Of a stretch of 64,000 bases of DNA, positions 47,647 through 56,637 are shown piece by piece. Origin of the DNA: Helicobacter felis ATCC 49179 (GTDB lineage Bacteria; Campylobacterota; Campylobacteria; Campylobacterales; Helicobacteraceae). The notes below the pieces were generated by a model, which was given only the letters and a program-made list of their open reading frames with translations, ran no database searches and was not told the origin of the DNA. Location: the NCBI RefSeq assembly GCF_000200595.1, contig NC_014810.2, positions 434,001 through 498,000 of the forward strand. Direction: 5' to 3'. The position numbers were made by a program, and so were the translations under genes. Positions within the stretch are counted from its first letter, which is position 1. Every line of letters begins with the position of its first letter.

Positions 47647-47712
47647 GCCTAAATTTCTCAGTGATCTTTGAGCAAGCATGGGTTAGAATTAGGGTTTTAG
47701 AGGATGGTGTCT

Positions 47713-48264
47713 ATGAGGTTAAAATCTAATCATGTCGGTTACATTGTACACAAAATTGCCCAAGATTTGGCACGATCCCCTTTGCTAGAATTGCGAGGCA
47801 CTCTTGAGGAGATCACAAGCATCATTGCGGACACGCTCCAAAAAAATGTCGCACAAGAAGCGCATATTGATGCGCGCGCGCGTGAGATTTTAGAAGAACA
47901 TTTAGATGAAATCGAGTTTATGCGCATGGATGAGAGACTACTCTTTTGGAAAATTAAAAAACAATTAGCCTCAGAGGAAGAGTTTGTGCTAGGTTGGGAG
48001 GATCGCTGTAATGCGCTCTCCCATGCGATCTTGGAGAATATCTTGGATGCGGATTTACTGATGTTTTCGGTTTCAGAAAACATGATTCGCAACATTATTT
48101 TTAAGTCTATGGATACTTACGCCAAGCTGTATGAGAGTGTGGAGTTAGAAGTGGCTGAAAAAATCAAGCATTACAAGCGCAAACTTCCTGTAGGTAGCGA
48201 TGCTTACGACTTGGTATTTGAGCGCATGTATGAGGAAGAATTGCGCCGTAGGGGCTTTTTATAA
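47713..48264 (+). CDS. DUF507 family protein
   Basis: Conserved protein of unknown function, about 183 residues, found mainly in epsilonproteobacteria. The sequence is soluble and acidic-helical: MRLKSNHVGYIVHKIAQDL at the N-terminus and a second half ending YEEELRRRGFL. The ATG at 47713 is preferred to 47704 because the AGAGGA ribosome binding site sits about eight bases before it and because the family begins MRLK. The stop overlaps the carA ATG by one base (TAATG). Confidence 0.85.
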   Translation: MRLKSNHVGYIVHKIAQDLARSPLLELRGTLEEITSIIADTLQKNVAQEAHIDARAREILEEHLDEIEFMRMDERLLFWKIKKQLASEEEFVLGWEDRCNALSHAILENILDADLLMFSVSENMIRNIIFKSMDTYAKLYESVELEVAEKIKHYKRKLPVGSDAYDLVFERMYEEELRRRGFL

Positions 48265-49394
48265 TGGCCTCTTTGCTTTTTGAAAATGGACTTTTTCTTG
48301 AGGGGGAGAGTTTTGGAGCTTTAGGCGTGGCTGTGGGGGAGGCAGTTTTTAACACGGCCATGTGTGGTTACCAAGAAATTGCTAGCGATCCTAGTTATTA
48401 TGGCCAGTTTGTAGTGTTTAGCGCGCCTGAGATTGGAGTTGTAGGAGTCAATCATCAAGACCTAGAATCCTCTAGTTGTTGTTCCGGGATTTTGGTGCGC
48501 CATGCCCCTAGAGTCTATTCTAATTTTAGGGCACAGGGAAGTTTGAGCGCGTGGCTACAAAAAAGACAGATTTTGGGCATTTGTGGTTTGGACACGCGCG
48601 CCATTGTGGGGATGTTGCGTGATGAGGGGGCGATGCAGCTAGCCATTTCTACAACTCCTATAGAAAAAAGTGCGCTAGAGGAAATTTTAAAAAACACGCC
48701 CCGTTTGCGTGATTTGAATGTAATTCCTATGGTTTCCCACAAAGCCACACCCCCAACGCACGGGCATTATGATTTTCACACTTTGGATTATAAACCCCTC
48801 ACACGCGTCAAGAAACATATTGGGGTTATGGATTTTGGGATCAAGCAGAGCATTTTAAATAATTTGGGGGCAGTGGGTTTGGGCGTGCGTCTCTATGGGC
48901 ATGAGAGCAAGGCAGAACGCATTTTGGAGGATTATAAACAAGGCTTGATTGGGGGCGTGTTGCTCTCTAATGGGCCGGGAGATCCACTTAAACTTAAAGA
49001 GGCGACAAGAGAAATCGCGCTCTTGATTGAGGCGGGCATCCCTCTTTGTGGGATTTGCTTGGGACACCAGCTTTTAAGTTTGGCGCATGGTCATCCCACC
49101 TACAAGCTCAAATTTGGCCACCACGGAAGCAACCACCCCGTGCTAAATTGCCACACCGGGCGCATAGAAATCAGCGCACAAAATCATAATTATTGTGTCC
49201 CAGAGAGTTTGGCCAGTATCGCTACCATCACACATAAAAATCTCTTTGATGGCACGATTGAGGGGGTAGCTTACAAAAATTCTCCTATCCTCTCCGTGCA
49301 ACACCACCCAGAGGCCAGTCCGGGACCTAGCGATGGACTATATATCTTTAAAGAGTTTGCCCGCCTTGTGGGTAACCACACTTCCAAGAATTGA
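48264..49394 (+). CDS. carA: Carbamoyl-phosphate synthase small subunit
   Basis: Glutamine amidotransferase subunit feeding ammonia to CarB for arginine and pyrimidine synthesis. The N-terminal CPSase domain (MCGYQEIASDPSYYGQ) is followed by the class I amidotransferase domain: nucleophile CGICLGHQLL (about Cys267 region) and the HHPEASPGPSD histidine-glutamate pair. Length 376. carB is not adjacent, as in other Helicobacter. It meets lpxB tail to tail. Confidence 0.96.
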   Translation: MASLLFENGLFLEGESFGALGVAVGEAVFNTAMCGYQEIASDPSYYGQFVVFSAPEIGVVGVNHQDLESSSCCSGILVRHAPRVYSNFRAQGSLSAWLQKRQILGICGLDTRAIVGMLRDEGAMQLAISTTPIEKSALEEILKNTPRLRDLNVIPMVSHKATPPTHGHYDFHTLDYKPLTRVKKHIGVMDFGIKQSILNNLGAVGLGVRLYGHESKAERILEDYKQGLIGGVLLSNGPGDPLKLKEATREIALLIEAGIPLCGICLGHQLLSLAHGHPTYKLKFGHHGSNHPVLNCHTGRIEISAQNHNYCVPESLASIATITHKNLFDGTIEGVAYKNSPILSVQHHPEASPGPSDGLYIFKEFARLVGNHTSKN

Positions 49395-49395
49395 C

Positions 49396-50469
49396 CTAGG
49401 TTTTTTGTCTGTATTCCTCTATCCAAGTGGCAATTTGGGTAGCGCTCCCATTAACTAAATAGCCGCGCAATCTTTTAGCCTCCTGCACAAAATGCGCCCT
49501 ATCCATCTTCGTATACACCTCTAAAAGATTAGCAGGGTTGACATCTTCTTGAATAAATTCTTGATGGAGCATAGTTTTTCCTCTCCCCGGGGGTTCTTGG
49601 TGCAGGGCGTTATAAAAGATATTGGCAAGTCCGATACAAGTGAGTTTTACCAAGTGTTTAGCGATGAAAAAATCTAGGGCTTTAGCTTTGTAGGCTAACA
49701 CAAAGGGCGTACCAATGAGCGCAGCTTCTAAAGTCGCCGTGCCACTACAAATAAAAGCAAAGCTAGCCTGATACAAACTTTCATGCGCGTTGTAAGAAAT
49801 CTCAAAGAGATCCAAGTTCGCGCCATAGAGAGCCTTTAAGTCGCTCTCTTGCAAATGCGCCGGCACGACCAAGATACGCTTCTGTGAAATTGTCTTAGCC
49901 ACCTCTACAAAGATAGGGAAGAGAGCGCGTATTTCTTGTTTTCTGCTCCCGGGCATAAACACGACTCCCTCTCCTTGTGGAGTGTCCTTGTAGTAAGCGA
50001 TCTCATCTAAGAGCGGATGCCCTACATAACTAGCTTTTTCGCGGTAATGTTGCAATTCAAAGGGTAAAATCGCGCCCAATTTATCACAATAACGCTCCAA
50101 AGTCTTTGCGCGCCAACTTTTCCACGCCCACACTTGGGGCAAGATGTAATAAATAATGGGCTTTTGGGGGTATTTTTTTTTAATGCGTTTAGCTAGAGGG
50201 ATGTTAAAAGAAGAGGAGTCCATCAATAAGATCACATCGGCTTCTTGGGCTAAAAGGCACATTTTTTGCAACATTTTATAGAAAAATAAGAGTTTGCCCA
50301 AAACCTCTTTAAAACCCATCACGGCAAAATTTTTAGGGCTAAAAAGTGGGCGATCGGTAGGTTCTATAGGCTCATAAATGCCCAACCATTCGACATCTTT
50401 AAGACGCGCGCGCAAAACCTTTAAATGCACATTCGCGCTCACTTCCAGCGCGCTCACTAAAATTTTCAT
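49396..50469 (-). CDS. lpxB: Lipid-A-disaccharide synthase
   Basis: Peripheral-membrane glycosyltransferase joining UDP-diacylglucosamine and lipid X. Typical LpxB features: MKILVSALEVSANVH at the N-terminus, MDSSSFNIPLAK, YYILPQVWAWKSWR, and PGSRKQEI followed by SGTATLEAALIGTPFVLAYK in the second Rossmann domain. Length 357. Start overlaps the preceding stop as ATGA. Confidence 0.96.
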   Translation of the reverse strand: MKILVSALEVSANVHLKVLRARLKDVEWLGIYEPIEPTDRPLFSPKNFAVMGFKEVLGKLLFFYKMLQKMCLLAQEADVILLMDSSSFNIPLAKRIKKKYPQKPIIYYILPQVWAWKSWRAKTLERYCDKLGAILPFELQHYREKASYVGHPLLDEIAYYKDTPQGEGVVFMPGSRKQEIRALFPIFVEVAKTISQKRILVVPAHLQESDLKALYGANLDLFEISYNAHESLYQASFAFICSGTATLEAALIGTPFVLAYKAKALDFFIAKHLVKLTCIGLANIFYNALHQEPPGRGKTMLHQEFIQEDVNPANLLEVYTKMDRAHFVQEAKRLRGYLVNGSATQIATWIEEYRQKT

Positions 50470-51065
50470 TGATCCCCCTTAGAGGACTCCTCTTCTAAAT
50501 AGCCATTTGCTCTCAAAAACTCTTTGGTTTTGATGTCTCTGAGCTCAATTTTGAGCGTGCTATTTTCTAAATCTAACTCAAAAATGCGATCTTTGAGGGC
50601 TTTATTTTCACGCAGAAGAACGCGGTATTTGCGATAAAGCTGATCGCCAAAAAAACGCTTGGCTGGGCGCGCCTTGGCCACACTGCGATCTTTAAGATAA
50701 ATCTCTACAAAGCTCACCGGCTGGGGTAATAGCTCCTCATCTTGCTCTAAGCGTTCTTCTCTATTTTTCTGTTTGAGCACTAAATCCCGTTGCACCTTGT
50801 GCGTAAAAAGTTCTTGCTGGAGGGTTTTGATCTCTTCTTTTTTATTTTGGTGGCGGTTTTCTAAATCTTTGAGATGGTTTTTGGCTTCCATTAATTCTGA
50901 ACGCAGAGCTTTAAGCGCGCTACGCGCTTGAGCGATCTCATTTTCATAAGCTTGTAATTCTTCTTGAAACTTTTGGCGTTCCTCCTCAAAAAGACGCACG
51001 ATCTCCCATTTTTCCTTAATATCGGGGGCTTTTTGGATAAATTCCTGAAAAATAGAATCGTTCAT
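50466..51065 (-). CDS. Coiled-coil protein of unknown function
   Basis: A 199-residue soluble protein, most of it (about residues 20-120 and 155-185) charged heptad-type helix rich in Glu, Lys, Gln and Leu. A gene in the same position between lpxB and hypA is conserved in H. pylori as I recall, without known function. The ATG at 51065 overlaps the hypA stop (ATGA); a longer frame running back into hypA is unlikely. Confidence 0.75.
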   Translation of the reverse strand: MNDSIFQEFIQKAPDIKEKWEIVRLFEEERQKFQEELQAYENEIAQARSALKALRSELMEAKNHLKDLENRHQNKKEEIKTLQQELFTHKVQRDLVLKQKNREERLEQDEELLPQPVSFVEIYLKDRSVAKARPAKRFFGDQLYRKYRVLLRENKALKDRIFELDLENSTLKIELRDIKTKEFLRANGYLEEESSKGDQ

Positions 51066-51406
51066 AGCATTTCTAAGGTAAGGAGCTTCATCTCTGTCCC
51101 CTTGCTCATGCGCACCGCTCCTTTGCACCGCTCACACGCGCCATAGTCCAATCTCTCAGGCACAAAAACATGCCCACATGCCAGACAAGTTAATTCCACC
51201 TTTTCTTCTACAATGTCCAAGATCGCATCCTTGCAAATCTCTAATTCCTCCTTGAAAGTTTCAAACGCGCTCATAAACAGATGTTTATCCATCGCGCATC
51301 GTTCCCCAATGCTCACGACCACGCGCTCAATCTTGGTGGCGTTGTGCTTGCGCGCATGCGCCTCACACAAATCCATTAAAGAGGAAACTACGGAGTATTC
51401 ATGCAC
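51062..51406 (-). CDS. hypA: Hydrogenase/urease nickel maturation protein HypA
   Basis: Nickel metallochaperone that with HypB loads Ni into NiFe hydrogenase and, in Helicobacter, urease. The N-terminal MHEYSVV binds nickel through His2; the zinc site is formed by CLAC and CERC (near residues 74-95). GTG start, 114 residues. It lies between flgE and the coiled-coil gene, as in H. pylori, away from other hyp genes. Confidence 0.96.
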   Translation of the reverse strand: MHEYSVVSSLMDLCEAHARKHNATKIERVVVSIGERCAMDKHLFMSAFETFKEELEICKDAILDIVEEKVELTCLACGHVFVPERLDYGACERCKGAVRMSKGTEMKLLTLEML

Positions 51407-51414
51407 ACTAAGCC

Positions 51415-53571
51415 CTATTGTTTAAGATTGAGCAAGGTGTTTAAAATTTGATCGGAAGTGGTTACCGCTTTGGAGTTGGCTTGAAAGCCTCTTTGCACCA
51501 CGATCAAATTAGTCAAGCTCCGACTCAAATCCACATTGCTAGACTCTAGCTTCGAGCCAGAAACTGCGCCCCTGCGCCCTGTGTTGGCCGCCCCAATCAA
51601 AGCCTTGCCCGAGTTACCCGTTTCTGAAAACACACTTCCTCCAATAGCCTGTAAGCCCGCATCATTGGCAAAACTAGCCATGGCTACCTGAGCAAGGGCT
51701 AGAGTCTTTCCATTGCTAAAAGAGCCCAAGAGCGCGCCCTCCCCATTGAAGCGCACATCCATTAAATCCCCTGCTTGGTAGCCATTTTGCTCAATGGCAT
51801 AGGTTTCTGAAATCTTATCTACACTGGTGATTCCATCAAAGCCTCCAGCTGTGCCCATACTAAGAGTGATGCGTTGGGGGGCTTTAGAGCCATTTTTAGG
51901 ATCGAATTGCAAGACGGGAGGATTCATGCCAGCCAAAGAGCCATCTTTATTAAAGTGCAAACGCCCCTCTTCAAAGACATTAGGGCGTGCGGGCGATCCC
52001 CCCACAATTTCGCCCGGTTCAGGCACGATCACTCTAAAACGCCATTCAGCTCCCCCGCTTTTGAAAAACTCTAAGCGCAGGGTGTGTTTAGTTCCCAAGC
52101 TATCCACCAAATCGATACTGCTTGCATGCATAGCGTGGCTAAGTTTTGAGGTAGCCGTAGACACCCCACCCTCAATTAAAGAGGCGGTATTGAGCGCGCC
52201 CATTGTTTTCCCAAACAAGACATTGCTAGTTACTTTGTCTGAGGCGTAGTTGGTAACAAAGATACTTAAATCTTCTCTAGTGGGGTTACCATCATCTTTA
52301 TTGGTGATTTCAAACATCCCATCTTTATTCACCACCACAGAAACAGAAGCCGCTGAATCTTTATAATTGCCCTTGAGCTTGGGATTTTTAACGATATTGG
52401 CATCTCTTTGCATGAGCGCGCGCAAATCCTCAGTAGTTTTAAACTGCCCTGTAGTTGGGTCGGCTTTTACACCTTCAGTGTAGCGGTATCTAAAGGCGGT
52501 GATGTCTTGATCCCCCTTAGCAAATTGGGCAAAAGCCCCCGTGCCCGCGCCCGTGATGATGATGTTTTTGACATGTTCATCACCCTCTCTATTGTTATTG
52601 TTTTCTAGGCGTAATTGTCCATTGTCAATATAGGCCTCTACCCCCGTTTTATCTTTAACGGCGTTGATGGCTTCTTGGGCGGCTGTTAAGCTAGAAATAC
52701 GGCTTACAGCAGAGTCGTTAGTAAAGGAGATTTTAGTTCCGTTAAGCTCAAGAGTGCTGTTAGAGTTGGAAACATTGATGGCTTTAGTCATGGCGGAGTT
52801 TTTATAGCTCACCCAAATCCCCTGATCTTCATTGAGTAAAAACGCATCGCCATCTTCATTAAAAAGAGAGCCCACATCTTCGGCAAGTTGGGTCAAGTTG
52901 GTTGAGGAATCGTATTGGGGTTTGACACCATCTGAGGGAGTTTTGCTCGAAGAATCGAGGGCAAAAATTGCCCCAGTTTGTTCAGCATGTCTGCCCGCAT
53001 TCAAATTAGCGCGCATAGAGATTTTGCTACTAGAGCGCGCTGGCATAACCATGCCCGGATCGATGCGGATATTTTGCAAAGGTTTAGTGTTGTCAATTTT
53101 GAGCATGTCTGTTTCACTTCCCTTAGAGCCCATGTCTTTAGGATCGCGCACCCAACCCTGCACCACATAACCCCCTGTGGTAACTAAATTGCCCTCTGCA
53201 TCGAATAAAAATTCCCCACTACGGGTAAAATTGCGCGTAACACCGCGATCAGGGCTGATCACAAAAAAACCATCGCCCTCAATAGCTAAGTCTGTTTTGA
53301 CATCTGTATTTTGTAAATTGCCCTGAGAGAAAATTTTAGTTGTGGCATCCACGCCCACACCTAAACCTACAGAGAAATCGTTTTGTCCAGCTAGGCCGTT
53401 TTTATAAGGGGCAGTAGCGATCAATTTGACTTGAGAGAGCATATCCACGAAAGAAGCGCGGGAATATTTAAAGCCGGTGGTGTTGACATTAGCGATATTA
53501 TTACTTTCAATGTCTAAAGCGATTTGGTGGGCTTGCATTCCATTAACGCCAGACCATAGCGATCGAAGCAT
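51415..53571 (-). CDS. flgE: Flagellar hook protein FlgE
   Basis: Builds the hook between rod and filament. The N-terminal rod-type signature SGVNGMQAHQIALDIESNNIANVNTTGFK (spanning residues ~8-36) and the C-terminal DLSRSLTNLIVVQRGFQANSK are the D0 helices; a large central domain (about residues 150-600) forms the surface. Length 718 equals the long Helicobacter hook proteins. A sigma54 promoter lies upstream. Confidence 0.97.
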   Translation of the reverse strand: MLRSLWSGVNGMQAHQIALDIESNNIANVNTTGFKYSRASFVDMLSQVKLIATAPYKNGLAGQNDFSVGLGVGVDATTKIFSQGNLQNTDVKTDLAIEGDGFFVISPDRGVTRNFTRSGEFLFDAEGNLVTTGGYVVQGWVRDPKDMGSKGSETDMLKIDNTKPLQNIRIDPGMVMPARSSSKISMRANLNAGRHAEQTGAIFALDSSSKTPSDGVKPQYDSSTNLTQLAEDVGSLFNEDGDAFLLNEDQGIWVSYKNSAMTKAINVSNSNSTLELNGTKISFTNDSAVSRISSLTAAQEAINAVKDKTGVEAYIDNGQLRLENNNNREGDEHVKNIIITGAGTGAFAQFAKGDQDITAFRYRYTEGVKADPTTGQFKTTEDLRALMQRDANIVKNPKLKGNYKDSAASVSVVVNKDGMFEITNKDDGNPTREDLSIFVTNYASDKVTSNVLFGKTMGALNTASLIEGGVSTATSKLSHAMHASSIDLVDSLGTKHTLRLEFFKSGGAEWRFRVIVPEPGEIVGGSPARPNVFEEGRLHFNKDGSLAGMNPPVLQFDPKNGSKAPQRITLSMGTAGGFDGITSVDKISETYAIEQNGYQAGDLMDVRFNGEGALLGSFSNGKTLALAQVAMASFANDAGLQAIGGSVFSETGNSGKALIGAANTGRRGAVSGSKLESSNVDLSRSLTNLIVVQRGFQANSKAVTTSDQILNTLLNLKQ

Positions 53572-53601
53572 GGGGATCCTTTAGTGAAAAATTACCTTAC
53601 T

Positions 53602-53620
53602 AAAGCAAAGATTATTCCTA
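53602..53620 (-). promoter_or_regulatory. Sigma54 promoter of flgE
   Basis: On the minus strand TAGGAATAATCTTTGCTTT has GG and GC ten bases apart, the -24/-12 geometry of RpoN promoters. It is about 35 bases before the flgE ATG, closely resembling the flaB promoter (GGAAT...TTGCTT). flgE is RpoN-dependent in Helicobacter. Confidence 0.85.
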
Positions 53621-53648
53621 TTTCAGGTTTCTTGATGGTTAAGAAAAT

Positions 53649-53984
53649 TCATGAGGGCAAGGATGGATCGCCTACGCGCACACATTTGAGTTCTTGATCG
53701 ATAGGATCATACTCTCCTATTAGGCAGAGTGGAACACCTATTTGAAAAAGGCTATGGTGTTCAGAGGGGCAAAACCACCACTTGCACACCAAACAAGCAG
53801 CACCATCTTCTAAGACAAGTTCTACATGTTGTTGGGTTTTGCCTAGAAAACGCCATGATTTTAAAGGCGCGCACACTTCAAATAAAGGTGTGGGGTTGCC
53901 CACTCCGTAGGGTTCGCCTCGTTTGTAAAGAGCGATAAACTCTGGGTTAAAAAAAATCTCTAAACTAGGAACTTTAAAGAGCAT
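53649..53984 (-). CDS. RecJ C-terminal OB-fold domain as a separate frame
   Basis: A 111-residue protein resembling the C-terminal OB-fold of RecJ: FIALYKRGEPYGVGNPTPLF matches the xxPFGxGNPxP signature, and a strand-rich tail with VELVLEDG follows. It starts at ATG 53982-53984, overlapping the stop of the upstream DHH-domain frame as TGATG, and has only a weak ribosome binding site, so its translation depends on the upstream frame. Either RecJ is encoded in two coupled pieces here or a one-base frameshift has split a single gene. Confidence 0.7.
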   Translation of the reverse strand: MLFKVPSLEIFFNPEFIALYKRGEPYGVGNPTPLFEVCAPLKSWRFLGKTQQHVELVLEDGAACLVCKWWFCPSEHHSLFQIGVPLCLIGEYDPIDQELKCVRVGDPSLPS

Positions 53985-55285
53985 CAAAGCGTGCCTAAAA
54001 ACTCTAGGGCTTGTTGAAAATCATTTTGGCGAGCAAAGACCACTCCGCAAGCCTGTTTGTGCCCCCCGCCCTGCACATCAATCCCTTTTTCTTTGAGCTG
54101 GCTAAGAATTTCCATTAAATCCGCCTCTTTGGAGCGCAAAGACGCTTCGATACTCTCTTGTTCATAACGCCAACATAAGGACACATGCCCTCCGCCCTCT
54201 AAGAATTGATTAGCAAGCATGCCAAGTAAGCCTCTTGGGATTCGCCCGCCCGCGTGCACAAGCCCTCCGCTTTGTGTGGGCTTTAAGGTCTTTTTGATTG
54301 TGCGAATATATTCTTTGCGCTGTTGGTTGGTTTGCACTAAAAGCAGAGCATAATCCGGGTTAGCCTCTTTGCTGGCTAGCAAATCCACGACCAAATTACA
54401 ATGACAAAACCCCTCAATGCCATCAAGCCTGCCTACGGCATTAATCAGGGGAATAATGTCCCAAGCGAGCGCGCTGAGTTTATAGGGGGTGGGGTATTTA
54501 TGGGCTTGGTAAAGGGCTTTAATGGAATTTGGCATTTGGGTTTTTAGGGTGTGATCCATGCGTTGGACAAGTTGGCGGTTATAGGGCGCGCTTAAATCCA
54601 TCATGTCGCCAATAGTGCTAAGACCAGCTAAAACCTGCATGTATTGCAGTTGATCCAAGCGCATTTTTACTTTGTAGTGTTTGGCATAGGCGAGCATGAG
54701 CAAATAGCCCACACATGCCCCGCTAATACCCTTAAAGGGGTGATCATCGCTTAAGAGCGGGTGCACAAAGGCATCGCAAGCAGGGATACGCCCCTCTAAA
54801 AATTCGTGGTGATCGCTCAGGATTAAGGGCGTGTTGTGAGCGTGTAAAAAATCACATACGCTATCAGGGATGGTTGCGCCATTGTCAATGGTGATAAAAA
54901 GGCTGTGATTAAAATCTAGGGCTTGCCCTCCTGTGGGTTGTCCGCGAATATAGCGCGTGCGTACAAGACGGCGTTTGTAAGCGTATTGCTCAAAAAGCTC
55001 CACACTCATGCCATAGCAATCGGTATTACGGCGCGGGATAATATAATTAACATACGGGTGGTCTAGCACCTCTTTAAAGAAGTAAAGCACCAAAGCGCTC
55101 CCACTCATCCCATCACAATCATAATCCCCCCCAAGAATGATCTGTCTTTTTTCCTGCAAGGCTTGGTGCAATAATTCTAACGCACGCGCGCCATCTCCCA
55201 TAGTGAGCAGGCTATCTAGGCTAAATTGATGTGTGCCATCCTCCCTGCTGATAGCCTCAATATGGGCGCGAAACGCTTCTAACAT
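53984..55285 (-). CDS. recJ: RecJ-like single-strand exonuclease, DHH-DHHA1 part
   Basis: 5'-3' single-strand DNA exonuclease of recombination and mismatch repair. Motifs: GDYDCDGMSG (metal aspartates, near residue 54), ITIDNGA, SDHHE (the DHH motif, near 158) and GGGHKQACG of DHHA1 near the C-terminus. At 433 residues it ends right after DHHA1 and lacks the OB domain, which follows in the -1 frame as the next coding region. Together they would make about 545 residues, near normal RecJ size. The ATG at 55285 overlaps the queE stop in TGATG. Confidence 0.85.
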   Translation of the reverse strand: MLEAFRAHIEAISREDGTHQFSLDSLLTMGDGARALELLHQALQEKRQIILGGDYDCDGMSGSALVLYFFKEVLDHPYVNYIIPRRNTDCYGMSVELFEQYAYKRRLVRTRYIRGQPTGGQALDFNHSLFITIDNGATIPDSVCDFLHAHNTPLILSDHHEFLEGRIPACDAFVHPLLSDDHPFKGISGACVGYLLMLAYAKHYKVKMRLDQLQYMQVLAGLSTIGDMMDLSAPYNRQLVQRMDHTLKTQMPNSIKALYQAHKYPTPYKLSALAWDIIPLINAVGRLDGIEGFCHCNLVVDLLASKEANPDYALLLVQTNQQRKEYIRTIKKTLKPTQSGGLVHAGGRIPRGLLGMLANQFLEGGGHVSLCWRYEQESIEASLRSKEADLMEILSQLKEKGIDVQGGGHKQACGVVFARQNDFQQALEFLGTL

Positions 55286-56013
55286 CAACGCCCCGCCTCA
55301 TTGCCCCAAAGCTGGATGTGTAACCTCTGCCCTAAAGAGTAACCATGCTCCAAGCACACACCCGCCAAGCTATTTAAGCCCTCTTGCAGAGTTTGCATGT
55401 CGGTGGCTAGGGGCATAAGATAGATCAAAAGGGGTTTTTTAAAGCGCAGTTGCTTTAATAGAACTTGCACCTCATCTACATCTGTAGGGCAGTGCAGCAC
55501 AAATTTAAACACCACCTCAAGGGCGTGATCTAAAATATGTTGTAGGGGTTTTAGGGGGGTTTTCTCTTGAGCAAAGGAGAGTTTAGGGCTTAGGGTGAAA
55601 TGCAAAGAATCTAAAGGCGGGTTAAAGTCAAAAAACACGCTCCCATTGCTCTCTACCCAAATTCCATGCCCTCTTTTTAATAAAATCTCTAAGGCTTCTA
55701 ACAAAATGGGATTTTTAAAATGCAAAGAGGGTTCACCCCCGGTAAGCACGATCAAGGGGGGACGATTCGAATTAAAAGGGGGAAGTTTGTCTAATAATTC
55801 TTGTGTGCTGTTGAGATATTGCCACTTAGCATTAGGATAGATCGCATACGCGCTATCACAGCCTAGCACTTTTTTGCCCTCAATATCGCTTTGCACCCCA
55901 AAACCGGTGCATTTAAAATTACAGCCCCCCAGCCGGATAAAAATAGCCGGTTGCCCCACACATGAGCCCTCCCCTTGCAAACTATAAAAGCTCTCTACAA
56001 AGGGCAAGGTCAT
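55285..56013 (-). CDS. queE: 7-carboxy-7-deazaguanine synthase QueE
   Basis: Radical SAM enzyme of queuosine/preQ0 synthesis. ESFYSLQGEG at the N-terminus and LTGGEPSL (GGE motif) are characteristic. The cluster cysteines are unusual: Cys31 and Cys35 (GCNFKCTGFG) are followed by a third cysteine only at residue 52 (GCDSAYA), a CX3CX16C arrangement rather than CX3CX2C. I believe related epsilonproteobacteria share this, but cannot verify it. Overlaps queD by four bases. Confidence 0.88.
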   Translation of the reverse strand: MTLPFVESFYSLQGEGSCVGQPAIFIRLGGCNFKCTGFGVQSDIEGKKVLGCDSAYAIYPNAKWQYLNSTQELLDKLPPFNSNRPPLIVLTGGEPSLHFKNPILLEALEILLKRGHGIWVESNGSVFFDFNPPLDSLHFTLSPKLSFAQEKTPLKPLQHILDHALEVVFKFVLHCPTDVDEVQVLLKQLRFKKPLLIYLMPLATDMQTLQEGLNSLAGVCLEHGYSLGQRLHIQLWGNEAGR

Positions 56014-56636
56014 ATTTGGGCTAAGGGTGGAGAGCTAGAAAAGGGTTTTTTGGGCGGACAGATGGCGCACTCTAGGGTGTTGTGGTAGGTTTTAAGTTGC
56101 TCTAAAAGACGAGGGTTAGGCATTTCCTCTATAATCCCGTGTGAAAATTGCACGCTCTCTAAAGAGATAGAATCCATCAGATTAGGATTTTTTAGATCCT
56201 CACTAAAGCTTTGAGCATAGCCATAAGAAGTTTCATGCACGCGCACAGAGCACACAGACACAACCTCACCATTGTGCAACTCTGTGGCTCGCAAAATCGC
56301 ATCTAAGAATAGATGAAACATCAGGGCGTAATGCTCTGCGCTGGGATTAAAACTAAGTTTAACATAGCGCGCACAAGTTGAGGTGATGAAGTCTTGGAGG
56401 TCTTGAGTTTCCTTGTTCCAAAAGTGGTGGGCGTGATCAAAGCAATCAATAAAACTCGCTATCTCGTTTTTAAAAATCCCAAAATCAAGAGCCATGCCCG
56501 CTTTATCAAGCTGATGCGCTTCTAAAAAAACCTCAACTTGGTAATTGTGTCCGTGTATGCTAGTCGCGCATCGTTTAGAACTGCAGTTTCTGACAATATG
56601 GCTAGCGCAGAAATGAAATAGACGGCGGATTTGCAT
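56010..56636 (-). CDS. queD: 6-carboxytetrahydropterin synthase QueD
   Basis: Converts dihydroneopterin triphosphate to carboxytetrahydropterin, the QueE substrate. Zinc histidines in FCASHIV and HGHNYQVEVF, a preceding cysteine (SKRC) as catalytic candidate, and MALDFGIFK are PTPS-fold signatures. The ATG at 56636 gives 208 residues, longer than E. coli QueD (about 120) because of a central insertion and a C-terminal tail. An upstream extension would run into the lipoprotein gene. Confidence 0.88.
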   Translation of the reverse strand: MQIRRLFHFCASHIVRNCSSKRCATSIHGHNYQVEVFLEAHQLDKAGMALDFGIFKNEIASFIDCFDHAHHFWNKETQDLQDFITSTCARYVKLSFNPSAEHYALMFHLFLDAILRATELHNGEVVSVCSVRVHETSYGYAQSFSEDLKNPNLMDSISLESVQFSHGIIEEMPNPRLLEQLKTYHNTLECAICPPKKPFSSSPPLAQI

Positions 56637-56637
56637 G

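Noticed and set aside
47553-47703. A small RNA or tRNA between ppa and the DUF507 gene.
   Set aside because: No cloverleaf or conserved TTCGA-type loop; the gap is explained by two hairpins, an intrinsic terminator and a promoter.
53984-53990. Programmed -1 frameshifting to fuse the two RecJ parts.
   Set aside because: No X-XXY-YYZ slippery heptamer is visible at the junction (GCACGCTTTGATG); coupling or mutation is simpler.
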